A DNA stretch of 64,000 nucleotides from Blepharisma stoltei (taxonomy: Eukaryota > Ciliophora > Heterotrichea > Heterotrichida > Blepharismidae): assembly GCA_914767885.1 (NCBI GenBank), contig CAJZBQ010000062.1, positions 186,001 to 250,000 on the forward strand, in the 5' to 3' direction. Within the stretch, counting starts at the first letter, position 1. Every line of letters starts with the position of its first letter. The notes beneath the pieces were generated by a model, which worked only from the letters and a program-made list of their open reading frames with translations, made no database searches and was not told where the DNA came from. Position numbers and translations under genes: made by a program. Positions 1 through 10,353 of the stretch are shown one piece after another.

Positions 1-785
1 TAAATCCTGATAATCGCATTACAGCAACTCAGGCTTTAAACCATGATTGATTTAAATCAATAAATACAAAATCGCATACAATTGATAAAAAAATTTTCCA
101 TTCAATCAAAAAATATAAAGATAAAGGAAAGCTCTGAAATATTGCAATGAAAGTCTTAGTTAGAAATCTTTCCCAAGACCAAATAGATGACTTAAAAACA
201 GCTTTCCACGAACTCGATAGACAAAGAACAGGATTTATCACTGCTGAAGACATTCAGGCCTGCATGGAAAAGAGCAATCTTCAGCTCGCCAAAGAAGAGT
301 TCAATAGTTTATTAGAAAAAATCGAATTTATTGGAAAAGGTAAATTAAACTATACCCAGTTTCTTATAGCAGCTGCAGATAGAAAAAAAATTATTGATGA
401 AGAAAACACATGGATGACTTTTAGATATTTTGACATTGACGCTGACGGGAAAATCAATATGAGTGATTTAAAAAGTGCTATAGAAAAAGCAGGATGCTAT
501 ATATCAGAAACTGAATATCGAGATTTATTGCAAGAATTTGAGCTTAAATTTGACGAAGATTTAAGCTATGAGGATTTTGCAGATATTTTGAACTGTAAGT
601 GCTATTTAGGCTTCACAGATATTTCAAGCTCATTTTGCACAGAAAATGATGAATCATTGAGAACGCCGATAAGAAAATTAAGTACAAGAAGATTAACTAA
701 TAGACGCTGCTCTATGGTAGAAGCGATAAAAAGAGCAAGAAGGAGCACAATTGACCCATGCATCTCTTCTACTCAAATTATTTAA
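1..785 (+). CDS. calcium-dependent protein kinase (CDPK), C-terminal part
   Basis: Seen: the frame is open from base 3 when TGA is Trp (codons at 48 and 135). It begins with the last kinase subdomain (RITATQALNHDWF), then a CDPK-type junction segment (about residues 20-45), then EF-hand loops at DRQRTGFITAED, IGKGKLNYTQF and DIDADGKINMSD and a degenerate fourth at KFDEDLSYEDF. Only the third loop has the full set of calcium ligands. The tail is rich in Ser, Thr and Arg. Known: in CDPKs, calcium binding to the EF-hands pulls the junction helix off the kinase. Inferred: the catalytic lobe lies left of the window. GTAAGTGCTATTTAG at 595-609 is exactly 15 nt and could be an intron; both versions stay in frame. 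Translation starting at the ATG at 147 would wrongly give an EF-hand-only protein. Confidence 0.88.
595..609 (+). other. possible 15-nt intron in the CDPK gene
   Basis: GTAAGTGCTATTTAG has the length and borders of the proven introns in this window. Removing it does not change the frame and no stop forces it, so it is only a candidate. It lies just after the fourth EF-hand. Confidence 0.4.
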
Positions 786-932
786 CGATTTTCATAACAT
801 TATTTAAGATAAAATGGCTATCATTTTGATTTTTATTATAAACGAAAGTGTTTTAAATATTCTATATCAAATAATCGAGCATATACTTATTTTTCTATAA
901 TAAAATTTAAAAATGCTTTAGAAATGCTTGCA

Positions 933-3751
933 TTAGTTAGCGAAATATAGAAGAATTTCATTATATGTGGGACTTGGAGAAAATTCTTCTGTTATCTCGA
1001 CAGATTCAGCCATGGAGCAAAGAAAGTTTGAAATGGCTGGTTTTGTTTCACATAAATCGTCAGAGGCATCTTCAAGTTCTTGTTTAATGAAAGTTCCATC
1101 AAAGCGCCAATAATTTGTTATAAAATGCTCAATTAAAGTTGCAAGAGTGTTGATATAAATAGTTTCCTGAGCTATCTGAATTTCTTTTATCATCGCTGAC
1201 AATAAAAATGTTGAGTTTAATGACTCTTTGCTATCATAAATGATTTTTTTAATTATCAAAGCTTCTGGAGTATCAAAAAGCCTATAAAAATGCAATACGT
1301 CTTTGATTAGTTCTGAATCTTCACTATTTTCTATTATAAAACATGCAAAAATTATGTTCTCTACCGATAAATTATAAAGCTCTTCATTAGAAGCACATAA
1401 AAGTTTACTATAAAAATAGCATGGCTCTAGCTCAGCACTTAAGCTTCCATTTTCTTTTGCTTCTATTAAATTCCACGCAACTTCTCTATCTTTACATTTT
1501 TCAACTAAATTTGTATAGCAAATAAGCCTCGCTGATCCAAAATCATAATAATCTTCTATCCGATCTAATTTATATTCATCCCAAAAAGGTCTATATATCC
1601 GGGTAAAAAATTGAGACAGTTTATGTGAGATTTGTTTTAAATATTTATTCTCCCATAAAAGTTTAGTTACTTCACTGGTATATTTGATAATAATATATTC
1701 ATATTCTGGAATCATAGAAACAATTAAATCTGCTAACTTCACCCCTCCGTGAGTGAATAAAAATTTTTGTTTGATTATAGAAGGGTTAATTTTGTTTTTT
1801 ACAAAATTTAAAAAATCCCAATTCGCAAAATTTTGAAAGCAAATATTTATTTAATTTGCAAAATTTATGTTTTAAAGTGCAAGCTATTAAAATTAAGCAA
1901 AATTAGCTCGAGATTTCATTATACTAATAATATATATCAAAAATTTTTCTATTAAAAATATTTTTGTTCAATCACAGAAGATGGGTTTTTACCCAAAAAT
2001 ATAAAGATTTTTCCAATGGTTTTGTTCACTCACGGAAGGAGGAGTAAGCAAGCAAATCTAGATTTAGTTGACGTATAAACCTGAATGCAATCACTCAAAA
2101 GTCCATATCTATCTTCAGCACTTAAGAGTTTTATTGATTTTATTATTTCATCAAATATTTCGTCAGAGTAAATTGACCGATAGAAACCCATGGTTTTGAA
2201 ATTTAGCTTTATCCATTTACTTGGCTTTTCTAATTTAATATTTGCAGACTTATCTTTGAATAGCACATAGTGAACACTCAGGTCGTCTGTAATAAACTTA
2301 ATAGGAACATGCCACAAAAGAGGACTATTTTGGGCTAAAGAAGAATATTGAGTTAATTTATACTCTAAATCATCAATTTTTTTTACTGTAATCAGAGGAA
2401 ACCCTGCTTGTCTCGTCCAGCATTGCATTATTTCTCCGAGTTCTGGAAAAGAAAATTCAGCTAAAACATCCCAAAGCATGTCTGTTGTCGTATTTTTCCA
2501 TTTATACACATTTAAATACTTCCTAATCCCATTTAAAAATTGTTCTTCTCCTATAAAATCTTCTAGCATCCTTAGTACAGAAGCTCCTTTTGCATAGCTA
2601 ATTGCATCAAAGATTTCTTCAATTCTATTCGGATCATCGCACTCCACTTCAATTGAGTGGGTATTTTTCTGTACGTCCTTAAGCATAGCAATATTCCATA
2701 CATCTATAAGAAATTTCAGTCAAATTTTAAATTTTGGCTTCAAACTATTCAGACATTTATATTCAATAAATCTCGCAAACCCTTCATTTAACCACAAATG
2801 TGTCCATCATTCCATAGTAACGAGGTTCCCAAATCACATGTGGGATATTTCATGACAAAGAGTACGGCAGTTTCTTGGGAAAAGCTGAAGGTCTTCATTT
2901 GGGAGTCTTTCTATACAATAATCTGCAAATGTTATAGATCCCCAGTTTTCCATAGCTCGATATTTTAGTTCTATATTAAAATTACTGAAAACTGAAATAA
3001 GGTCAAGTTTCTGTAGCGGGTATGAAATCCCAAAATAATTATTGTAAAAATCAAGGGAAGATTTGGCAAGCTCAAGAAAATCGTGCGAAAAATCAATGTT
3101 TTCGGCATATAAACTAATTTTTACCCCACAGTCAGCAACAATAGATATTTGGTTGTGCTTGCATATAGTCCAATGCAAGAGGTAGCAAGACATCAATGGT
3201 GTTTCTTCGAATTTATAAGCTGTTTTGCTACCTAAAGCATTTTTTTCTGTATAGTTCATATTAGAAATTACAAAAAAATCATCATCTGCTGTGACGTTTA
3301 ATTGAAATCTGGCTTTCATTATTGGCTCATCAAAGCATGGAAAAGCTTTTCTGGCATAGATAGGCTCGAAATGAGTAGTAGCCATAAGAGTTCTATTTGT
3401 GCTTGAGCATACGTAGCTTCCTTTTATCACGAAATCCATCTTGACTTCAAAATCAATTTTAATTTTAATTTCACCTTCAATCTCTGTAGGGAGTTCAATG
3501 CACATTTTATCATTATTTGTTGGGAAATACGATAAACCAGACTTCATTGGATAGACTATAGCAATATCTGTAATAACTAAAGGGCTGTCTGAATGCATGC
3601 AAAATATTTTTGATGGAGCTTCTATAAGAATGGTGACTGTTTCTGTTCCAGTATAGTATTGCTCTCTCATAAAGCTAGTTAAAAAGTACTAGTCTAATGA
3701 GATAGCATAATAAGTAGGCTTGATGTGCTGAGGAAGTCTTGTATCTGACAT
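933..3751 (-). CDS. M1 family zinc aminopeptidase, copy A (interrupted by one IES)
   Basis: Seen: ATG at 3751 (MSDTRLPQHIKPTYYAISLD), 15-nt introns at 3675-3689 and 2971-2985, IES at 1736-2046, stop at 933. The edited coding sequence is 2478 bases (825 residues), the same as copy B. The substrate motif AMENWG and the zinc motif HEISH plus E 18 residues later (in LWLNEGF) are present; three Trp around that motif are TGA codons. Known: M1 enzymes (puromycin-sensitive aminopeptidase, ERAP group) remove N-terminal amino acids using one zinc; the second half is an ERAP1-C-like helical domain. No signal peptide is visible, so a cytosolic enzyme is likely. Both catalytic motifs are intact. The 18-base spacing seen between copy B and the channel gene has its counterpart here at a channel-gene remnant. 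Confidence 0.93.
1736..2046. mobile_element. IES, CTCCGTGAGTGAAC family (311 bp), in aminopeptidase copy A
   Basis: Bounded by TA at 1734-1735 and 2045-2046. Left end ACTTCACCCCTCCGTGAGTG, right end the inverted form. Copy B has an uninterrupted TA at the matching place (near 4963), so the insertion and the empty site can be compared directly. The left end has a decayed hairpin of the terminal motif; the right end has two direct copies. AT-rich core, no coding capacity. Confidence 0.93.
2971..2985 (-). other. 15-nt intron in aminopeptidase copy A
   Basis: Sense GTAATTTTAATATAG. The matching intron in copy B is one base longer, and both must be removed for the two proteins to agree. Removal gives the spacing expected before the AMENWG motif. 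Confidence 0.9.
3675..3689 (-). other. 15-nt intron in aminopeptidase copy A
   Basis: Sense GTACTTTTTAACTAG. It creates an in-frame TAG if kept. The same intron is present in copy B (GTACTCTTTAACTAG). Removal joins the N-terminal LPQHIKPTYYAISLD segment to FMREQYYTG. Confidence 0.93.
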
Positions 3752-3770
3752 TTTATTAATTATAGATTGT

Positions 3771-3996
3771 TAATTAGGTATCATAATAGTAACCTTTTTG
3801 TCCATAGTCTATCTCTTCCTTTGTCTTTATCTTTATTTGATTTTTCTTCTTCTGTTTCTTCGTTCTCTTTCATTTGTTTTTAGCTCAGTTTTTGAATTTC
3901 TTTGTTTTTCTTCAATTCTTTTTTCATTTTTCTAGCTTGCATCCAGCTGTCGACTTTGCTTTTGATTTTGTCTTTGGGAAAGCACCCAAAAACCCA
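3771..3996 (-). pseudogene. 3' remnant of the polycystin-2-like channel gene
   Basis: Nearly identical to the last about 220 bases of the channel gene at 6686-6910 (the basic, Lys/Glu-rich cytoplasmic tail). A one-base deletion near 3805 shifts the frame and an in-frame stop appears near 3880. There is no upstream channel sequence. It is a by-product of the tandem duplication and probably not expressed as protein. Confidence 0.85.
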
Positions 3997-4158
3997 TAAA
4001 TTAAAATGTGTTTAAAAAACCCAGCCTTTTGATTGCAGGCGATACCCAACTAATATCCTAGCTCATTTAATATTTGATGCATAAATTTAAAGCTATTTTT
4101 AAATCAATTATGCTTATTTTTCTATATAAAATTTAAAAATGCTTTAGAAATGCTTGCA
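3997..4158. other. spacer between the duplicated units
   Basis: About 160 bases with no gene. The duplication junction lies here; the sequence is AT-rich apart from a short stretch at 4020-4065. No flanking repeat that would explain the joining is evident by eye. Confidence 0.6.
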
Positions 4159-6667
4159 TTAGTTAGCGAAATATAGAAGAATTTCATTATATGCTGCATT
4201 TGAAGAAAATTTTGCTGTTATCTCGACAGATTCAGCCATGGAATAAAGAAAGTTTGAAATGACTGGCTTTGTTTCACATAAATCGTCAGAGGCATCTTCA
4301 AGTTCTTGTTTAATGAAAATTCCATCAAAGCGCCAATAATTTGTTATAAAATGTTTAATTGAACTTGCAAGAGTGTTGATATAAAATGTTTCCTGAGCTA
4401 TCTGAATTTCTTTTATCATCGCTGACAATAAAAATGTTGAGTTTAATGACTCTTTGCTATCATAAAGGATTTCTTTAATCTTCAAAGCTTCTGGAGTATC
4501 AAAAAGCCTATAAAAATGCAATACGTATTTGATTAGTTCTGAATCTTCACTATTTTTCATTATAAAACACGCAAAATTTATGTTCTCTAAAGATAAATTA
4601 TAAAGCTCTTCATTAGAAGCACATAAGAGTTTACTATAAAAATAGCATGGCTCTAGCTCAGTACTTAAGCTTCCATTATCTTTTGCTTCTATTAAATTCC
4701 ACGCAACTTCTCTGTCTTTGCATTTTTCAACTAAATTTTTATAGCAAATAAGCCTCGCTGATCCAAAATCATAATAATCATCTACCTTATCTAATTTATA
4801 TTCATCCCAAAACGGCCTATATATCCGAGTAAAAAATTCAGACAATTTATGTGAGATTTGCTTTAAATATTCATTCTCCCATAAAAGTGTAGTTACTTCA
4901 CTGGTATATTTGACAATAATATATTCATATTCTGGAATCATAGAAACAATTAAATCTGCTAAGCAAGCAAATCTAGATTTAGTTGACATATAAAACTGAA
5001 TGCAATCATCTAAAAGCCCATATCTATCTTCAGCACTTAAAAGTTTTATTGATTTTATTATTTCATAAAATACATCGTCAGAGTAAATTGACCGATAGAA
5101 ACCCATGGTTTTGAAATTTAGCTTTATCCATTTACTTGGCTTTTCTAATTTAATATTTGCAGACTTATCTTTGAATAGCACATAGTGAACACTCAGGTCG
5201 TCTGCAATAAACTTAATAGGAACATGCCACAAAAGAGGACTGTTTTGAGCTAAAGAAGAATATTGAGTTAATTTATACTCTAAATCATCAATTTTTTTTA
5301 CTGTAATCAGAGGAAACCCTGCTTGTCTCGTCCAGCATTGCATTATTTCTCCGAGTTCTGGAAAAGAAAATTCAGCTAAAACTTCCCAAAGCATGTCTGT
5401 TGTCGTATTTTTCCATTTATACACATTTAAATACTTCCTAATCCCATTTAAAAATTGTTCTTCTCCTATAAAATCTTCTAGCATCCTTAGTACAGAAGCT
5501 CCTTTTGCATAGCTAATTGCATCAAAGATTTCTTCAATTCTATTCGGATCATCGCACTCCACTTCAATTGAGTGGGTATTTTTCTGTACGTCATAAACCA
5601 TAGCAAAATTCCATACATCTATAAGGAATTTCAGCCAAATTTTAAATCTTGGCTTCAAAATATTAAGACATTTATATTCAATAAACCTCGCAAACCCTTC
5701 ATTTAGCCACAAATGGGTCCATCATTCCATAGTAACTAAGTTTCCAAATCACATGTGGGATATTTCATGACAAAGAGTACGGCAGTTTCTTGGGAAAAGC
5801 TGAAGGTCTTCATTTGGGAGTCTTTCTATACAATAATCTGCAAATGTTATAGATCCCCAGTTTTCCATAGCTCGAGATTTTAATTCTATATTAAAAATTA
5901 CTGAAAACTGAAATAAGGTCAAGTTTCTGAAGCGGGTATGGAATCCCAAAATAATTATTGTAAAAATCAAGGGAAGATTTGGCAAGCTCAAGAAAATCGT
6001 GCGAAAAATCAGTGTTTTCAGCATATAAACTAATTTTTACCCCACAGTCAGCAACAATAGATATTTGGTTGTGCTTGCATACAGTCCAGTGCAAGAGGTA
6101 GCAAGGCATCAATGGTGTTTCTTCGAATTTATAAGCTGTTTTGCTGCCTAAAGTCTTTTTTTCTGTATAGTTCATATTAGAAATTACAAAAAAATCATCA
6201 TCTGCTGTGACGTTTAATTGAAATCTGGCTTTCATTATTGGCTCATCAAAGCATGGAAAAGCTTTTCTGGCATAAATAGGCTCGAAATGAGTAGTAGCCA
6301 TAAGAGTTCTATTTGTGCTTGAGCATACGTAGCTTCCTTTTACCATAAAATCCATCTTGACTTCAAAATCAATTTTAATTTTAATTTCACCTTCAATCTC
6401 TGTAGGGAGTTCAATGCACATTTTATCATTATTTGTTGGGAAATACGATAAACCAGACTTCATTGGATAGACTATAGCAATATCTGTAATAACTAAAGGG
6501 CTGTCTGAATGCATGTAAATTATTTTTGATGGCGTTTCTATAAGAATGGTGACTGTTTCTGTTCCAGTATAGTATTGTTCTCTCATAAAACTAGTTAAAG
6601 AGTACTATTCTAAAGAAATAGCATAATAAGTAGGCTTGACGTGCTGAGGAAGTCTTATATCTGACAT
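4159..6667 (-). CDS. M1 family zinc aminopeptidase, copy B
   Basis: Seen: ATG at 6667, introns at 6591-6605 (15 nt) and 5886-5901 (16 nt), stop at 4159; coding length 2478 bases, 825 residues. Same domain order as copy A: N-terminal beta domain, AMENWG, HEISH...E zinc site, helical C-terminal domain. The coding sequence looks shifted between 5891 and 6024 only because the second intron is 16 nt here and 15 nt in copy A. Its start lies 18 bases after the stop of the channel gene on the same strand. Known: M1 peptidases trim N-termini. Differences from copy A are scattered and mostly conservative, so both copies look functional. Only copy B lacks the IES. Confidence 0.93.
5886..5901 (-). other. 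16-nt intron in aminopeptidase copy B
   Basis: Sense GTAATTTTTAATATAG, one T longer than the copy A intron. Without its removal the reading frame is lost before AMENWG. The pair shows that length can move between 15 and 16 nt without harm. Confidence 0.92.
6591..6605 (-). other. 15-nt intron in aminopeptidase copy B
   Basis: Sense GTACTCTTTAACTAG; removes an in-frame TAG. Counterpart of 3675-3689. Confidence 0.93.
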
Positions 6668-6685
6668 TTTATTAATTATAAATTG

Positions 6686-9627
6686 TTAATTAGGTATCAT
6701 AATAGTAACCTTTTTGTCCATAAGTCTATCTCTTCCTTCGTCTTTATCTTTATTTGATTTTTCTTCTTCTGTTTCTTCGTTCTCTTTCATTTGTTTTTTG
6801 CTGAGTTTTTGGATTTCTTTATTTTTCTTCAATTCTTTTTTCATTTTTCTAGCTTGCATCCAGCTGTCGACTTTGCTTTTGATTTTTGTCTTAGGGAAAC
6901 ATCCTAAAAACCATACAATATAATCGGCAACGCCCCATACTTTTACGTCGTCTCGGTACCCTTCTCTTATTCTGACTTGTCGATATGCGTCCATATAGAT
7001 TCCTATAAAGGATGAAGTGACGAAAAACATCACAAAAAATAAATAGCAAATATATTCTACTATAAAGAGCTAAAAAACATCTAATTTCATAATAATTAAA
7101 ATAGCATAGTGCATTGCACTATTTTCTGATTGGCCTACATGTGCTAAAATCTGTTTCTCACGTGAAAACCTTCCCCTGATAACCTCAGCGTATTAAAAAA
7201 CAATAGGCAGGCCAATCAGAAAATAGTACAATGACCTATAATTGAAGTGTTATAAACTATTAATAAGGAATAAAAAAATAACGTCCAAAATGCATTAATC
7301 CTGATAAGAGTTTGGGTATTTCCTATCCCAATTGAAAACAATACGTTATACAATAGAGCATAACCAAAATTACGATAATAAATAAAGTAGCTTCCCCACA
7401 CAGAAAGCGCTAAAAAGCAAAATCCGATTATCAGAGGAGAAATTAAAATCACATACGCCGCCAAGTCTTTTATAGCCTAAATATCTTTTACAATTGATAT
7501 ATTTTTGGTAAGCAAATAGAGGCGTTTGCTTATAGTTAGAACGTGCACCATTCTAAACATAACACAAAATAACGACCAAGCATTAATAATTGTGGCTGTT
7601 CTATAAGCAAACCCAACTGTGCTAAAATCGGGTGCAGGTCAAATAGCTTTGCCTTTTTGATAGTATCCATTTCACCGAAAAATTTTTGGCCGAAAATTGA
7701 TCGAAAACTTTTGATAGTGAGACATTTGACCGAAAAAAAAGTTAATTTTTCGGCCAAATCTCGCACTATCAAAATTTTCGACCAAATGGATTTCGATGAT
7801 ATGTACACTGTCAAAAATTCACGGTCATTTGACATGGAGCCGCTAAAATCATGAAAATAATTGTCTTTTAAAATTTTTTTTTCGTCTGCGTTAATTTTTG
7901 CTGCAAACGCAAGCGTTGTGATAAAGAGCGCCATCATAAATCAGTCAATAAAAGAATAAACTGACACAAATTTCCTCCAATTTCTTTTTCCGTATTGGTC
8001 TCTTTGTAAAGCTTTGATAGTTCCATAGGCTATGAAATAAATACAAAAAATGATCCTGAACGCCATCATTACAAGTGCAGGCCGATAGTCTTCATATGTA
8101 AGATCCCCATGAAAAATGTAGGGTCTTATAGGATTAGCTTTAATTTGACCAGTTACAGAGATTTCTAACATTAAAATGGAGGCGTTTTGGTAAGGATAGT
8201 TCCTTTACTTTGGACTCAGTGAAGGGGAACTTAAGTTCTTCTGAGAATTTGTCTATAAGAGAGACGTCACCACTGGCAATAGGTGGCGGGTTCTTTGAAG
8301 TGGGGACGAATAAAGTTCTTGGGTCGTGTAGCCCCGCCGATCCATTGCTCAGAGCGGAGCTCATATCCACTTAAAAGGCTTCAGAAAACCGAAGATCAAT
8401 AAAAGAGGGGAAACTCATTAACTAACAGAGAGATTTCTATAATCTAAATAAAGCTTACAATATCGTCTCATATCCAGTAATCAGAGTTTGGGAGGTAAAA
8501 ACTTAGAGAAATAATAACTGCTCTTACGCTGTTATCAATCCACCCTTTCTCAAAAATAGCATTCATTTGGTCTGTAAACTCTTCTAAGGTCAACGAATAG
8601 GTAAAATCTTTGACATATCCGCTTCCGTCATAATTAGAAAACTCTCCTATCAGTATTGAGCTGATATTAGTGTAGCTTGTAGACCTATAAATTTCGTAAT
8701 CCTGGGTATTTCCTGAATTTAGGTTAAGCTTTTCTGTATATTTAGTATCATCATCATATTCACTATGATAACAAGTTGCATTTTCTATTTCAAGGCCATC
8801 ATTATGGAAGCAGCTTTTTTCCTGGGTCCTTAAAGTCCTTATTCTAAGCGGCCCTACAGGTATAAAATATTCACTCGTCAAAGGAGGGTCAGAAGAATCG
8901 TAACTTGATGCATAAACCATTCGGGCAAGCACACTTGTAATAAAAGATTTTACAGACAGAATACTCGTCATTGATGACAAATACTCTTCTGTGGTTGCAA
9001 TTTGTTGTGAAAGCCAAAAATCGACCTCATAAGAAATCCAATAAGTTTTTTCTAAATCTATTAGCGCGATATGAATACCTAAAGTTAGCGCCAAAATAAT
9101 AGTAATCACAACCAGTGTAGGACTGCTTAAACTTCATATGCTTACTCCCTCCGTGAGCGAAAAGACCATTGGAAAAATCCCACTCTGTGAGTGAACAATA
9201 AATCTTTTTAATAGAAAAATTTTTATAAAAAAATATGATAATTATTATAACGAAATCTCTAGCTGATTCTATTAATTTACATTTTAAGAATTAAATTATT
9301 TTTACTTTCCAACAAAAATAAATTCACCTCCCTCAATGAGCGAACAAAACTATTATTTCACTTAAGAGGGAAAGTTAGCCTTTCCTTTTCCCAGTCTTCA
9401 TTTACTTGTGCTTCATCTGGAAGATGGGTTTGCATGCCTTCATAAGTAAGCAGAAATTTATTATAATTGATTTTTCTACCTTCGTCGTTAAGGGCTCTTT
9501 TTTGTCTTCTATTCCCTTGTTTAGAAAACTGGTTTTTATAGTTTTCTTCTATAAAATAGTCATCAGGATCCGTAAAAGATTTAGTGGCGCTGTTGTCTTT
9601 TTGGATTATTCAGAACTCAGGTTTCAT
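6686..9627 (-). CDS. polycystin-2-like cation channel (interrupted by four IESs)
   Basis: Seen: after removing IESs (9145-9377, 8168-8439, 7630-7850, 7066-7241) and two 15-nt introns (8444-8458, 7477-7491) there is one frame of 2010 bases, 669 residues. Order: cytoplasmic N-terminus, first membrane helix (LVVITIILALTLGIHIAL), a large extracellular domain of the polycystin TOP type (about residues 110-320), helices from LVMMAFRIIFCIYFIAYG to the S6-like YLFFVMFFVTSSFIGIY, and a charged Lys/Glu tail. Known: PKD2 proteins are ciliary or ER calcium-permeable channels. The pore is poorly conserved. The ATG at 9627 is the first in frame, but the frame stays open to about 9735, so the N-terminus is uncertain. 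The gene ends 18 bases before the aminopeptidase start on the same strand. Confidence 0.85.
7066..7241. mobile_element. IES (176 bp) with a 20-bp internal inverted repeat
   Basis: Flanked by CTATAA (7060-7065 and 7236-7241). Deletion joins NTSII to VEYICYLFF in the last channel helix, in frame. It contains a strong inverted repeat (ACTATTTTCTGATTGGCC near 7112 and its complement near 7212), so the DNA can fold into a long hairpin. Not alike to the other families. Confidence 0.85.
7477..7491 (-). other. 15-nt intron in the channel gene
   Basis: Sense GTAAAAGATATTTAG; it contains an in-frame TAG if kept. Removal joins LTKNISI to AIKDLAAYVI. Confidence 0.92.
7630..7850. mobile_element. IES, 221-bp family, copy 1
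   Basis: Flanked by GCTAAAATC at 7621-7629 and 7842-7850. The body starts GGTGCAGGTCAAAT and ends ATTTGACATGGAGCC, an imperfect terminal inverted repeat. Internally it has repeated GACCGAAAA/TTTTCGGCC blocks. A second copy of the same repeat-to-repeat length lies at 21068-21288. Excision joins YFHDF to STVGFAYRT in frame. Confidence 0.9.
8168..8439. mobile_element. IES (272 bp) with 11-bp direct repeats
   Basis: Flanked by AGAGATTTCTA at 8157-8167 and 8429-8439, which contains the TA. Excision, with the intron at 8444-8458 removed, joins YWIWDDI to IIEISVTGQ in frame. The interior is richer in G+C than the genes. It carries a 76-codon open frame on the minus strand with no recognisable domain, which I take as chance. 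Confidence 0.85.
8444..8458 (-). other. 15-nt intron in the channel gene, next to an IES
   Basis: Sense GTAAGCTTTATTTAG; contains an in-frame TAG. It lies 5 bases from the IES repeat, so an intron and an IES lie almost side by side. Confidence 0.9.
9145..9377. mobile_element. IES, CTCCGTGAGTGAAC family, diverged (233 bp)
   Basis: TA at 9143-9144 and 9376-9377. The left end (CTCCCTCCGTGAGCGAAAAG) and the following ACCATTGGAAAAATC match the family; the right end is decayed (AAGAGGGAAAGT). Excision gives EKERL-SIWSLSSP directly before the first membrane helix. Confidence 0.85.
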
Positions 9628-9819
9628 GCGCTGCTCACATACAATTTTGACGACGTTATCTTTAAAATGATCGATAAATGAGTAATTTGGGGCTCTTAAG
9701 GCAAATAAATTTTCATCTAAATTCCAATGTTTACAAGCTATAAGTTTTAATTGTTGAAAAGTTGTATACAAATTTATATAAATAAATAAATATAATTTTA
9801 TTTATAATAAAAAATGCTT

Positions 9820-10353
9820 TTATTCGCTATAAATAGATATAGAGGAATTTAAGCGGACACTAAGCTCAACTGCATTGGACCGATCAAGCTTTCGGAAATC
9901 GCCATCTTTCAAATTTTTAGTATAAAGGATTTTTGCGGTATGCACAAGTGGGACATTTTCTGTTTTTTCACGGAGATCGTGGATTGATCGAGTTTTTGTA
10001 GGCAAAATTGGCAGTTTGGCCTTAGCTAATTCTTCTAATTTTTCTTGGAGTTTTTTTCCGACTTCTTTAAATTCTTTATCATCAACGCGCTTTGAGATGT
10101 CAGGCTTGTCTTTGTTTTGCATATCTTTTAAGTTCTGGATACGGATAATTTCTTGGTTTACTTCAGCGATTGTTCTTTGTAAATCATTTAAACTATGCTC
10201 AGATCCTTTCAGCTGGGTACTTTTAGCAGAACAGCTACCTTCAAGTCTTGCTTTGTCCATTTGAATTTTTTGGATTTTGTCTTCTAACGATTTAAGCTCT
10301 TCTTCTTTTTTGGCAAGTTCTTGCTTTAGTTTACGTTTTTCAAGAACAGACAT
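9820..10353 (-). CDS. coiled-coil protein, unknown
   Basis: 177 residues, one exon, no TGA codon needed. Residues 1-110 are Lys/Glu/Leu-rich with heptad-like spacing (MSVLEKRKLKQELAKKEEEL), so a long parallel coiled coil is likely; the last 60 residues are less charged and contain TKTRSIHDLREK. No family recognised. It lies upstream of the channel gene on the same strand and head to head with the CEP120-like gene across a 746-base gap. A basal-body or cytoskeletal role would fit the neighbours, but that is a guess. Confidence 0.75.
   Translation of the reverse strand: MSVLEKRKLKQELAKKEEELKSLEDKIQKIQMDKARLEGSCSAKSTQLKGSEHSLNDLQRTIAEVNQEIIRIQNLKDMQNKDKPDISKRVDDKEFKEVGKKLQEKLEELAKAKLPILPTKTRSIHDLREKTENVPLVHTAKILYTKNLKDGDFRKLDRSNAVELSVRLNSSISIYSE

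Larger units (their letters stand above)
885..6910. repeat. tandem segmental duplication (unit A about 885-3996, unit B about 4108-6910)
   Basis: Each unit holds a whole M1 aminopeptidase gene plus the 3' end of the polycystin-like gene. Unit B joins the intact channel gene; unit A ends in a channel-gene remnant. The units are nearly identical over long stretches and differ by scattered substitutions, single-base indels and one 311-bp insertion in unit A. The order (channel end, peptidase, channel end, peptidase on the minus strand) fits one unequal duplication of a block. Confidence 0.9.

Noticed and set aside
5749-6586. Apparent frameshift in aminopeptidase copy B, suggesting a pseudogene
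   Set aside because: A 16-nt GT...AG intron at 5886-5901 explains it exactly; copy A has the same intron with 15 nt.
8140-8370. 76-codon open frame on the minus strand with a Met start
   Set aside because: It lies almost wholly inside the 272-bp IES, has no recognisable domain, and the channel protein is complete without it.
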